Source of the DNA: Candidatus Scatoplasma merdavium | GTDB taxonomy: Bacteria > Bacillota_I > Bacilli_A > RFN20 > CAG-288 | NCBI GenBank assembly: GCA_017694135.1 | Contig: JADING010000059.1 | Coordinates: forward strand, 1 to 13,081 | Direction: 5' to 3' | DNA length: 13,081 bases | Part shown: piece after piece, positions 1 through 7,053 of the stretch | Position numbering within the stretch: position 1 is the stretch's first letter | Layout: the number at the start of each line of letters is the position of its first letter | The notes under the pieces: generated by a model | Database searches by the model: none | The model's input: only the letters and a program-made list of their open reading frames with translations | What the model was told of the DNA's origin: nothing | Position numbers and translations under genes: made by a program

Positions 1-1208
1 GCTTTAATATTCGCTGGATCAGGAAAATCAGAAGGGTTTTTTAAGACCATCTTAGTCCCATCAGTCAATTCAATGTGATATTCGACTGATGGCGAAGTGC
101 AAACTAAATCTAACCCGTATTCATTTTCTAATCTCTCTTGAACAACATCCATGTGGAGCAAACCCAAAAAACCAACGCGGAACCCGCTTCCTAAAGCCTC
201 TGAGTTCTCGTTATCATAAACTAACGAAGCGTCGTTTAAGGAGAGCTTTTCCAATGCTGATTTGAGATTTTCAAAATCTCTGTTATCAGAAGGATACACG
301 CCAGCGTATACCATCGGAGTCATTTTCTTATATCCTGGTAAAGGTGTCTGACACGGATTTGATTTTAAAGTTATAGTATCGCCAACAACGACATCGTGAA
401 TATCTTTAATTTGAGCAGTTAAATATCCAACTTCACCAGCTTCTAAAGAATCTAAGCGTACTTCTTTAGGAGTCCTAATGCCAATCTCTTCAACTTTGTA
501 TACCTTCTTATTAGAAAATAGAAGTATTTCATCTCCAACTTTGACCTTTCCCTGCTTAACTCTAATAAGCGTTACTACTCCGCGGTAAGGATCAAATTTT
601 GAATCGAATACCAAGGCTTGCAAAGGAGCATCAGGATCGCCTTTAGGGGCAGGTAACTTGTTGACAATAGCTTCTAACAGTTCTTTAATACCCAAACCTG
701 ATTTAGCAGATATTGCTAAAGTGTCCTCAGGATCAATGCCGAGAGTTTCCATAAGTTCCTCGTGAGCTCGAACTAAGTCAAATGTCGGTAGATCCATCTT
801 GTTAATGACAGTGAGAATAGAAAGATCGCTATCTAAAGCCAAGTATGTGTTTGCTAGCGTTTGAGCTTGAACTCCTTGTGTGCCATCTACTACTAAAATA
901 GCACCTTCACAAGCAGCCAAAGAGCGAGAAACTTCATAGGTAAAATCGACGTGTCCCGGAGTATCTATTAAATTAAACAAGTAATCTTCTCCGTTCTGCG
1001 CATGGTAATTAATGGAAACAGCGTTGAGTTTAATTGTGATGCCTCTTTCTCTTTCCAAATCTAAATCATCGAGCATTTGCTCTTTTAGATCTCGTTTAGC
1101 TACACTTCCGGTCAACTCTAAAATTCGGTCAGCTAAAGTAGACTTTCCGTGATCAATGTGAGCGATTATGCAGAAGTTGCGAATGTGTGATAAATCGTAT
1201 TCTTTCAT
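1..1208 (-). CDS. lepA: Elongation factor 4 (LepA), N-terminal 402 residues; C-terminus beyond the left edge
   Basis: Ribosome-associated translational GTPase of the LepA/EF4 family, which acts on stalled or mis-translocated ribosomes. Translating leftward from the ATG at 1208 gives an uninterrupted frame to the window edge. All GTPase motifs are visible: G1 AHIDHGKST (residues 16-24), the GITI switch I segment, DTPGH, NKMD and SAKSG, followed by the EF-Tu-like domain 2 and the start of domain III (the family segment SALGSGFRVGFLGLLHMDV occurs here as EALGSGFRVGFLGLLHMDVV). About 200 residues should be missing, since the family is about 600 long. The ATG overlaps the stop of the upstream helicase gene as ATGA (1205-1208), so translation is probably coupled. 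The upstream Shine-Dalgarno is weak (GGAAAAA). Identity is near certain; the gene is truncated only by the window. Confidence 0.97.
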   Translation of the reverse strand, partial: MKEYDLSHIRNFCIIAHIDHGKSTLADRILELTGSVAKRDLKEQMLDDLDLERERGITIKLNAVSINYHAQNGEDYLFNLIDTPGHVDFTYEVSRSLAACEGAILVVDGTQGVQAQTLANTYLALDSDLSILTVINKMDLPTFDLVRAHEELMETLGIDPEDTLAISAKSGLGIKELLEAIVNKLPAPKGDPDAPLQALVFDSKFDPYRGVVTLIRVKQGKVKVGDEILLFSNKKVYKVEEIGIRTPKEVRLDSLEAGEVGYLTAQIKDIHDVVVGDTITLKSNPCQTPLPGYKKMTPMVYAGVYPSDNRDFENLKSALEKLSLNDASLVYDNENSEALGSGFRVGFLGLLHMDVVQERLENEYGLDLVCTSPSVEYHIELTDGTKMVLKNPSDFPDPANIK

Positions 1209-3589
1209 TTTTTCCAAAACTTGCCGATTAAAGAATCTAAATCAGAAATGTTTTCGGCAATATCCAAATTATTATACAACGAGGATAAGACATCAAAATA
1301 GGGGTTTAACAAGTATCTGTTTTCACAAAAAACAATTACTCCCTTATCTTCTTCGCTTCTAATCACTCTTCCTGCAGCCTGAATATCTTTTAAAATTGCC
1401 GGATTAGCATAGGCGTATTCAAACCCGTTGTAACCTTTGTTTGAATAGTATTCTGACATATAATCATCAACAACATTTTTTCTACCCAAACCTATAGAAA
1501 AAAGAATTGCCCCAATCAACCTATCTTTAGGTAAATCGATTCCTTCGGAAAATATTCCACCTAAAACCAAAAATCCAATACAAGTCTTCGAAGGATTAGA
1601 AACAAATTTATCGAGAAAACCCTGTCTTCTCTCTTCGCTCATTTCACTTTCTTGAAAATAGCAATCGTATCCTAAAGCAACTAATTGCTGTTCATAGTTT
1701 TTGCGAAAGTTATTTAAATATTCATAAGAAGGAAAAAAGACAAAGTAGTTCCCAACTTTCTTATTCACAGTAGTTTCAATAATCTTTTTTACATCATCTA
1801 AACTGCGACTGCGGTCTTTATATAACAAAGACAAATTGGGGTAAATTACAACCTTCCTGTTTTCTTTTTTAAATGGTGAAGGTATTTCTAGCCTTTCATA
1901 ACCTTTTGCTCCCAAAGTAGTTTCAAAGTACTCTTTAGGCCGCAAAGTAGCTGAAAACATCAACCCAGCATAGAAAATTGACAATGCGCTTTGAATGTAA
2001 GAAGATGCATCTAAGCAAACTATATTAAAGTCTACGGTTCGATCAGAAGAAGGAGAGTATGTGAAATACATCTTAAACTTTTCATCATCAATCATTTCTA
2101 ACAACATCTGAACGTTTTTAATTTGAAAGTATATATCTAAAAAATCATCGTCGACTTCCTTGGCGTTTTTTAAATATTTCTTGCCTTCTAAAATGGTATT
2201 ATCGATCAAATTAGAAAAAGTTTCTGGCAAAGCAGAAGGAGAGATGCCTACTATAATATCTTTAGAAGAATACACTTCATCTGGAGCGTAAGAATTGAAG
2301 AAACGAACCAATCGATTCAAATTAACAATTACCTGTTTAAGTGATTTAGCTTGAAGCGATTTTTTTAATCTTTTAATCACGTATTCAATCTTTTGCACTT
2401 CAAGCTTTTCAGAAAGAGACTGCCTTACACGCGAAGGTAGGTTATGACACTCATCGATCAAAAACAAGTAGTTAGAACGCACGTTAAGATCAAAAAACCT
2501 CTGCAATTTAGCGTGCGGATCGAAAAGGTAATTGTAATCCCCAATGATAACTTCAGAATAATTGAGCAAATCTAATTGAAACTCAAACGGACAAACTTGA
2601 TGCTTCCTAGCCAGTTCTTCGATGTCTTTTTTCTCTAAAAACGGCTTAGCTAAAACACCATCTTTAATCGCATCTTTAATCTTATCAAAATAGCCTTTAG
2701 CAAACGGGCACTCATCAGGATTACAATGCCCCTTTTTTTCGTTAAAGCATATTTTTTGCTTTGAAGTTAACTTAACCGCTTTAATTTTTAACCCCTTCTC
2801 TCCCATATCTTTAAGGCAGGAAAAAGCGACTTCTCTAATGGAATTCTTCGAAGTCAAATAAAAAATTTTATCCAAGTGATTTTTAAATAGACAAACGATA
2901 AAAGGATAAAGTGAAGAGACTGTTTTACCGATACCAGTTTGAGCTTCAATTAGACCAAAGTCTCTTTTCGATACCATTTTGTAAGCGAAATTCATCAGTT
3001 CAATCTGGCCTTGGCGCATGCTTGAATACGGAAAAGGCAAATCAGCAATTGAATCTATTCTCTGTTTTTTAAGTTCTAAATAATATTTCTGTAAGTTTAC
3101 GTATTCTTCTATAAGCTTATTTGTTTCTTCCTCTAATTGGGTAAAACTATATCTAAATTTGTGCTTTAAAATGTTGTCTCTATCTGTTTGCGAAATATAT
3201 GTCAATTGTATTTGAATCTCTTTCAATCTTACTTTTTTTGCAAACATATAAGCGTAAATAACCGCTTGACCAAGATGCCAATCTTTTTGAGATAAATAAA
3301 ACTCATCTAAATCAGCATTGGTTGTTTTTATTTCATCAATTATATAACTATCTCCTTCTTGAATAATTCCATCGGCACGGCCAGAAATTGATAGTAGATA
3401 ATCTTGACATATGAATTTATCGCTTAAATAGACTTCTGGATGATAGTTCTCATTTTGTCTAGATTGATACCAAGCGTGAAGTCTCGTACCCTCTTCCATA
3501 GAAGTTTGATTAAAAATGCGATTATCTAAATCGCCTTTTCTAAGCAAAGTATCGACGATATCGTGAACAGAAAGAATTAGTTCAGTCAT
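1205..3589 (-). CDS. XPD/DinG-family Fe-S helicase with N-terminal PD-(D/E)XK (RecB/Cas4-like) nuclease domain
   Basis: Predicted superfamily 2 5'-3' DNA helicase (COG1199 group) fused to a nuclease domain. Numbering is from the ATG at 3589 (794 residues). Residues 1 to about 170 carry the RecB-type nuclease signature: a GTRLH segment (His38), GRAD (Asp73), DEIKT (Glu86 and Lys88) and QAVIYAY (Gln108, Tyr112). The helicase follows: Walker A AQTGIGKT (216-223), four cysteines at 281, 289, 294 and 333 placed as the XPD [4Fe-4S] ligands, motif II DECH (379-382) and motif VI QAAGRVIR (737-744). No key residue is missing. A longer frame opens at a TTG at 3613, but that codon overlaps a strong GGGGAGG Shine-Dalgarno, so I prefer ATG 3589 (TTG 3592 is possible). 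The gene overlaps the ytpR-like stop by 8 bases and lepA by 4. Likely role is DNA repair or processing of flapped or branched ends. The substrate is unknown. Nuclease-helicase fusions of this kind are known in Bacillota, but the family's biology is poorly defined. Confidence 0.9.
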   Translation of the reverse strand: MTELILSVHDIVDTLLRKGDLDNRIFNQTSMEEGTRLHAWYQSRQNENYHPEVYLSDKFICQDYLLSISGRADGIIQEGDSYIIDEIKTTNADLDEFYLSQKDWHLGQAVIYAYMFAKKVRLKEIQIQLTYISQTDRDNILKHKFRYSFTQLEEETNKLIEEYVNLQKYYLELKKQRIDSIADLPFPYSSMRQGQIELMNFAYKMVSKRDFGLIEAQTGIGKTVSSLYPFIVCLFKNHLDKIFYLTSKNSIREVAFSCLKDMGEKGLKIKAVKLTSKQKICFNEKKGHCNPDECPFAKGYFDKIKDAIKDGVLAKPFLEKKDIEELARKHQVCPFEFQLDLLNYSEVIIGDYNYLFDPHAKLQRFFDLNVRSNYLFLIDECHNLPSRVRQSLSEKLEVQKIEYVIKRLKKSLQAKSLKQVIVNLNRLVRFFNSYAPDEVYSSKDIIVGISPSALPETFSNLIDNTILEGKKYLKNAKEVDDDFLDIYFQIKNVQMLLEMIDDEKFKMYFTYSPSSDRTVDFNIVCLDASSYIQSALSIFYAGLMFSATLRPKEYFETTLGAKGYERLEIPSPFKKENRKVVIYPNLSLLYKDRSRSLDDVKKIIETTVNKKVGNYFVFFPSYEYLNNFRKNYEQQLVALGYDCYFQESEMSEERRQGFLDKFVSNPSKTCIGFLVLGGIFSEGIDLPKDRLIGAILFSIGLGRKNVVDDYMSEYYSNKGYNGFEYAYANPAILKDIQAAGRVIRSEEDKGVIVFCENRYLLNPYFDVLSSLYNNLDIAENISDLDSLIGKFWKK

Positions 3590-4088
3590 CAAATTGAGAA
3601 ACTTCCTCCCCAATTATCAAGTATGAAGCAGATTCATCAATAAAGTCACTGACTCTCTCTCCCGTCTCAAAAAACGCTTCTTTTTTTAATAAAACCACTT
3701 CTGTGGAACTTATAGATTCAAGCGAAGATGCCAAAGCCGTTTCAGTAGAAAGTTTAACAGTGTAAAGATCGCCATTTTTTGAGACAATTTTACCTAAATA
3801 ATAGGATGAATCAGCTAAATGAACATCTTCGTTTAACTTCTCTTTTACCAACGATGATATTAAGTTATCAAGCTGAGAGTTATAACTCACTAGCAAGCCT
3901 TTTAAGCGCAACTTAAAATAAGAAAAAGAATTGAAGATATTAATTCCAATCAGTTCATCATTAAAATAAAGACCAACAACATCGTCTTTTTTCACCACTC
4001 TATTAGGTGAGACAGAATTGTTAGCAACCAAGATTAAACAGTCTTTAAAAGCATCATAGTTAAAATATAAACCGAGATAATAGATCAT
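3582..4088 (-). CDS. YtpR-like (DUF4479 / degenerate tRNA-binding domain) protein
   Basis: A 168-residue protein that I place, with moderate confidence, in the YtpR family of Bacillota. The N-terminal half has the DUF4479-type pattern: LGLYFNYDAFKDCLILV near the start, a GD-like turn at 35-37, then GINIFNSFSYF (48-58), matching the G-x-NIFNASSY hallmark of YtpR. The C-terminal half starts with YYLGKIVSKNGD (96-107), which aligns with the opening strand of the EMAP/Arc1p tRNA-binding OB fold (FVVGKV in homologues). It lacks the usual HPxADKL and CGAPN segments and is about 30 residues short. tRNA binding is therefore doubtful. The ATG at 4088 overlaps the trmB stop as ATGA (4085-4088), with AGGAAG just upstream. 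ytpR and trmB lie in the same neighbourhood in Bacillus subtilis, which supports the call. Confidence 0.65.
   Translation of the reverse strand: MIYYLGLYFNYDAFKDCLILVANNSVSPNRVVKKDDVVGLYFNDELIGINIFNSFSYFKLRLKGLLVSYNSQLDNLISSLVKEKLNEDVHLADSSYYLGKIVSKNGDLYTVKLSTETALASSLESISSTEVVLLKKEAFFETGERVSDFIDESASYLIIGEEVSQFDD
3602..3611 (-). promoter_or_regulatory. Shine-Dalgarno that decides the helicase start
   Basis: On the minus strand this reads GGGGAGGAAG and lies inside the last codons of the ytpR-like gene. It sits 12-15 bases before the ATG at 3589 (9-12 before TTG 3592). It overlaps the TTG at 3613 that would open a longer frame, so that TTG cannot be served by it. The spacing to ATG is a little long, which leaves TTG 3592 as an alternative. 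Confidence 0.6.
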
Positions 4089-4717
4089 TTCTTCCTACCT
4101 ATAATCCTGTGAATCGGCTGATTCAAAGAGCGGAATTTTCTTTCGTATTCAGACATTACATCTGAGTTAACATCAAAGGCGTAATCATCGATAAACTGCG
4201 CATCAAACAAGTCAGCCTTGATAGCAAAATAAGTTTTTGAATCAAAGTAGTAAGCATCGTTATCAGACTTATACAAGATTAAGCCGTTATCTTTTAGCTT
4301 CCGATAATAAATTTCAAGTTTACTAGGATAGGTAAGGCGCCTCTTGTGTTGACGCTTTTTTATCCAAGGATCGTTGAAATTCAAATAAATGCAATCTAAA
4401 GAATTATCTTTAATTCTATCGACAATTGCTTCAAAAGGAGCGTGAACAAGCAAGATGTTATTTATCTTCTTATTTTCTTTTTCTTCCCTTTCTAAAAGCT
4501 TCTTTAAAGCCGATGCGCAAGCGGTGTAATTTACTTCGACACCCAAGAATTTTTTATCTGGATATTTCAGAGCTTTTTCAATGATAAACTCACCTAATCC
4601 AAAGCCGATTTCAAGTTCATCAGCTTCAAAAATATCTGGTAAATCCGCCAGGCTTTTAACTATATCAGTGTGCTTAGATAAAAGTTCAGGAGCCCATTTC
4701 TTAAATCTCAATCTCAT
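4085..4717 (-). CDS. trmB: tRNA (guanine-N7-)-methyltransferase TrmB
   Basis: SAM-dependent enzyme that makes m7G at position 46 in the variable loop of tRNAs; cytoplasmic. It has 210 residues, normal for the monomeric bacterial family. Class I methyltransferase motif I is EIGFGLGEF (36-44, usually EIGxGxGxF). The acidic end of strand 2 is GVEV (59-62). The family signature NFNDPWIKKRQHKRRLTYP occupies 113-131 (usually NFxDPWPKKRHxKRRL), so Asp116 and the basic patch are kept while the second Pro is Ile. The C-terminal specificity motif is SEYERKF (189-195), where most homologues have TxYExKF. The start overlaps the pepV stop by 4 bases (ATGA), with AAAGG about 10 bases upstream. Identity is firm. 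Confidence 0.95.
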   Translation of the reverse strand: MRLRFKKWAPELLSKHTDIVKSLADLPDIFEADELEIGFGLGEFIIEKALKYPDKKFLGVEVNYTACASALKKLLEREEKENKKINNILLVHAPFEAIVDRIKDNSLDCIYLNFNDPWIKKRQHKRRLTYPSKLEIYYRKLKDNGLILYKSDNDAYYFDSKTYFAIKADLFDAQFIDDYAFDVNSDVMSEYERKFRSLNQPIHRIIGRKK

Positions 4718-6072
4718 TTAGAAAGAACCTTTCCAAGCTCGTAAATTGCCTTGATATAAATTTCAATCCCCTTCTTAAAATCATCTAAAGGTAAGAATTC
4801 TCCATCTTGGTGCATAAGCGTATCGACACCGGGAAATTCCATCCCAAAAGCTACCGAGTTCTTAGATTCGCGAGCGTAAGTGCCTCCGCCGATTGCAAGA
4901 GGCTTTGATTCATAATCAGATGTTACTTCTTGGTAAGCTTTTAACAAAGTAACAATCAGAGGAGAATCTAAGTCTATTTTAAAGCCCTTGGATCCGCCTA
5001 TGTATTTAATGCGATCTGCATTTGTATTTGCCTTTAAATTATTCATCACTAGATCAACATCGTATTCATTAGGAAATCTCGAATTTATCGATAGCTTTAA
5101 AGTCTCGTTTTCATAAGATATCTTACCTAAACAATAAGAAGATGAAGAAAAGTCTACTGAAGTGTAATTTCCATTAAACTCTTCTCCGTTACCATTTCTA
5201 AAATACGAAGCGATTTCGATTAAACGAGGAATATTGTAATAAGTTCCTAAGAAAGTTAATCCCATGCAGGCTGCATTGATTCCCTTGTCCGGAGTCGAAC
5301 CGTGAGCAGGTTTACCTTTAAATACCAGTTCATCTCCTTCAATGTGAATTTCACCTTCCGTATTTTGAGCAATATATTCCTCCAATTTTAAAGAATCAAA
5401 TACATTTTTCAATCTAAACTCGTCTAAAACGACATTAAAAGCTTCACCAAAATGAAAAGAAGATATTAAAGGTATTTTAATATTTTCATATTCAACCTCA
5501 AAATTGCATATCGTTTTTTCAGCATAGATTAACGGAAAGTTTCCATCAGGAGAAAAACCCATATCTGGGTAAGGTTTATTTAATTTATTAAAGTAATGGT
5601 CTAAACACAAAGAGTCTCTTTCCTCGTTTCCACCAATGATAATACGAAGTTTGAAATTACCTAAATAACCTTCGTCTAACAATGCCTTGCAAGCGTAAAT
5701 AGCAGCGATAGCTGGGCCTTTATCATCGCTTGCCCCTCTAGCGTACATGATGTTGTTTTTTACGCTGGGATAAAAAGGGTCACTTTCCCAGTGTTCCGAA
5801 ACGGGAACAACGTCAGTATGCGCGTAAATATCTAATATTTTTCCTTCACCATAACTCAATTCCGTTACGTAATTATCGTAATTAACAGATTTAAAGCCCA
5901 GTGTTTCACCTAGTTCTTTAAAGAAATTCAAACCCTTAGAAACTCCTTTGCCAAAAGGATCGGTTTTAGACCTGCTTTTTTCATCGTAAACAGTATTTAT
6001 TTTTATTGCTTCTTTTAAAGCATCAAGAGCTTTCAAATAATATTTTTCCGTTATTTGCTTTGTATCAATCAT
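4714..6072 (-). CDS. pepV: M20-family dipeptidase, PepV/Sapep type
   Basis: Zinc or manganese dipeptidase of the M20 metallopeptidase clan that cleaves unsubstituted dipeptides in the cytoplasm. The 452 residues equal the usual PepV length (about 465-470) less a few. The metal and catalytic residues are in place: His85 in YAHTDVVP, Asp116 in GASDDKGP, the Glu150-Glu151 pair in GGNEER, Asp176 in FSPDGNFP and His421 in LMHQDGEF. The lid domain sits between about 190 and 330. The ATG at 6072 has an excellent AAAGGAG Shine-Dalgarno 6 bases upstream, encoded inside the last codons of coaX, and the two genes overlap by 8 bases. The protein could be called Xaa-His dipeptidase or succinyl-diaminopimelate desuccinylase-like in databases, but the length and the GGNEER motif favour PepV. 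Confidence 0.93.
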   Translation of the reverse strand: MIDTKQITEKYYLKALDALKEAIKINTVYDEKSRSKTDPFGKGVSKGLNFFKELGETLGFKSVNYDNYVTELSYGEGKILDIYAHTDVVPVSEHWESDPFYPSVKNNIMYARGASDDKGPAIAAIYACKALLDEGYLGNFKLRIIIGGNEERDSLCLDHYFNKLNKPYPDMGFSPDGNFPLIYAEKTICNFEVEYENIKIPLISSFHFGEAFNVVLDEFRLKNVFDSLKLEEYIAQNTEGEIHIEGDELVFKGKPAHGSTPDKGINAACMGLTFLGTYYNIPRLIEIASYFRNGNGEEFNGNYTSVDFSSSSYCLGKISYENETLKLSINSRFPNEYDVDLVMNNLKANTNADRIKYIGGSKGFKIDLDSPLIVTLLKAYQEVTSDYESKPLAIGGGTYARESKNSVAFGMEFPGVDTLMHQDGEFLPLDDFKKGIEIYIKAIYELGKVLSK

Positions 6073-6805
6073 TCTCTTCTCCTTTCAAAGACAAGACTCT
6101 TCTCATTCCTTTTAACACCAAGGAATCTACATATATGTAACTATCGAAGTTAAGTTTAGAAAAAACTTGCATCAATAGTTTAGCACCTCCACCACTTACT
6201 ATCAGTTTTAAATCGGGATTTCTTTTTAAATAATAACGATAGTATGAAATGACTTTAAAAGCTTCACCATATAACAGCGAAGCGTTTATGGCGTCTTTAG
6301 TGTTTAAGCTTATTAAATCGGGTGGCAACGTCACATCAAACAATTCAAGAAGCGAAGTGTTATCTGACAGAGCTTTGTTATGCATATAGAAACCAACGCC
6401 AATCGCCCCACCTTGAAATTTTCCATTTTCATCGATGTAAAGAATTTTATTTGCAGTACCTATATCGACTAACAAGCTTGAAGCATGACCTCCGCAAAGA
6501 TCAAAAAACATATCGTCTCCTAAATAAGAGAAATTGTCGACTATCAGTTTCATCTTCTCTAGTTCTTCCTCAGTTACTGTGTTTTTAAGCTCAATAAACT
6601 CTGAATCCTTAAATGCTTCTTTTAACTTTCTTAAATTAGCCTTATTTACCGAAGAGTAATAACAGACCGCAATTTCGATATTTACTCTCTTAAAATTTTC
6701 GAAAATAATTTTGGGATCCTTGCAAGAAAGAACAATTCCACCAAACAAGTATTTGTAGAAAGTGTTGCCTATATCGACAATTAACCTTTGTTTGAACGAA
6801 TCCAT
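6065..6805 (-). CDS. coaX: Type III pantothenate kinase-like protein (CoaX), divergent active-site motifs
   Basis: Probable ATP-dependent pantothenate kinase, first step of coenzyme A synthesis, ASKHA fold. It has 246 residues, normal for CoaX (about 250-260). Visible in order are DIGNT (11-15, phosphate-1 motif), LGDDM (95-99, aligned with the GxDR motif that carries the catalytic Asp), VDIGTANK (113-120, aligned with DxGTATT), GGAIGVG (132-138), NTKDAI (168-173) and SGGGAKL (204-210). The expected Arg after the catalytic Asp is Met99, and the TATT segment is TANK, so activity or specificity may have shifted. The start at 6805 is fixed by AAGGAG 8 bases upstream. It overlaps the upstream 90-residue gene by 25 bases and pepV by 8. 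The fold assignment is strong and kinase activity less certain. Confidence 0.85.
   Translation of the reverse strand: MDSFKQRLIVDIGNTFYKYLFGGIVLSCKDPKIIFENFKRVNIEIAVCYYSSVNKANLRKLKEAFKDSEFIELKNTVTEEELEKMKLIVDNFSYLGDDMFFDLCGGHASSLLVDIGTANKILYIDENGKFQGGAIGVGFYMHNKALSDNTSLLELFDVTLPPDLISLNTKDAINASLLYGEAFKVISYYRYYLKRNPDLKLIVSGGGAKLLMQVFSKLNFDSYIYVDSLVLKGMRRVLSLKGEEND
6079..6085 (-). promoter_or_regulatory. Shine-Dalgarno of the pepV-type gene, inside coaX
   Basis: The minus strand reads AAAGGAG, 6 bases before the ATG at 6072. It is also read as Lys-Gly-Glu codons close to the coaX C-terminus, so it fixes the dipeptidase start and shows how tightly the two frames are packed. Confidence 0.8.
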
Positions 6806-7053
6806 GAATAATACTCCTTATCTTTCTCTAATGAAACGCTTTCTTGCGCATCGACATACAAATAAAAACTCAAATCCTTATAAGCTTGAACAAATTCCTT
6901 TATCTCTAAGCTGGCTTTGTAATTCTTACCGTAAATGTTTACTTTATTTTCCACGAGTTTAAAAGCCGCATCGTTAGTTAGACTTACTAAAATTTCTCCC
7001 TCTTTTAAATATTGCAGCGCTTCATTTATCGACAGTTCTTCTCTTTCTATCAT
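6781..7053 (-). CDS. Conserved-looking small protein of unknown function (90 residues)
   Basis: I do not recognise this protein. It is acidic to neutral, has no signal peptide, membrane segment, cysteine or metal motif, and looks cytoplasmic. Residues 1-19 (MIEREELSINEALQYLKEG) predict a helix ending in a Gly turn. Two or three strands follow (about 20-50), then a helix EIKEFVQAYKDL (51-62) and a strand SFYLYV (63-68), with a charged tail. The layout (helix-ALxxLKEG, strands, terminal FYLY strand) recalls small phage and Bacillota proteins of the DUF2829 sort, but the hallmark WxGKG motif of that family is absent. The ATG at 7053 overlaps the addA stop as ATGA (7050-7053). Ribosome sites are not ideal: AAAAAGG at 4 bases or AGGAG at 16 bases. 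The gene is probably real, because it bridges addA and coaX by overlaps at both ends and carries the coaX Shine-Dalgarno. Confidence 0.75.
   Translation of the reverse strand: MIEREELSINEALQYLKEGEILVSLTNDAAFKLVENKVNIYGKNYKASLEIKEFVQAYKDLSFYLYVDAQESVSLEKDKEYYSWIRSNKG
6814..6819 (-). promoter_or_regulatory. Shine-Dalgarno of coaX
   Basis: The minus strand reads AAGGAG, 8 bases before the ATG at 6805. It lies inside the coding sequence of the preceding 90-residue gene and confirms the 25-base overlap between the two genes. Confidence 0.8.

Noticed and set aside
1205..3589. Cas4-like nuclease signature read as a hint of CRISPR.
   Set aside because: The window has no repeats and no cas1, cas2 or effector genes. 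The domain lacks Cas4's cysteine cluster and is fused to an XPD-type helicase.
6322..6588. An 88-codon plus-strand open frame antisense to coaX.
   Set aside because: It lies fully within a well-supported gene in an AT-rich genome, and has no ribosome site or recognisable domain. The plus-strand frames within addA at 7477-7955 are dismissed for the same reasons.
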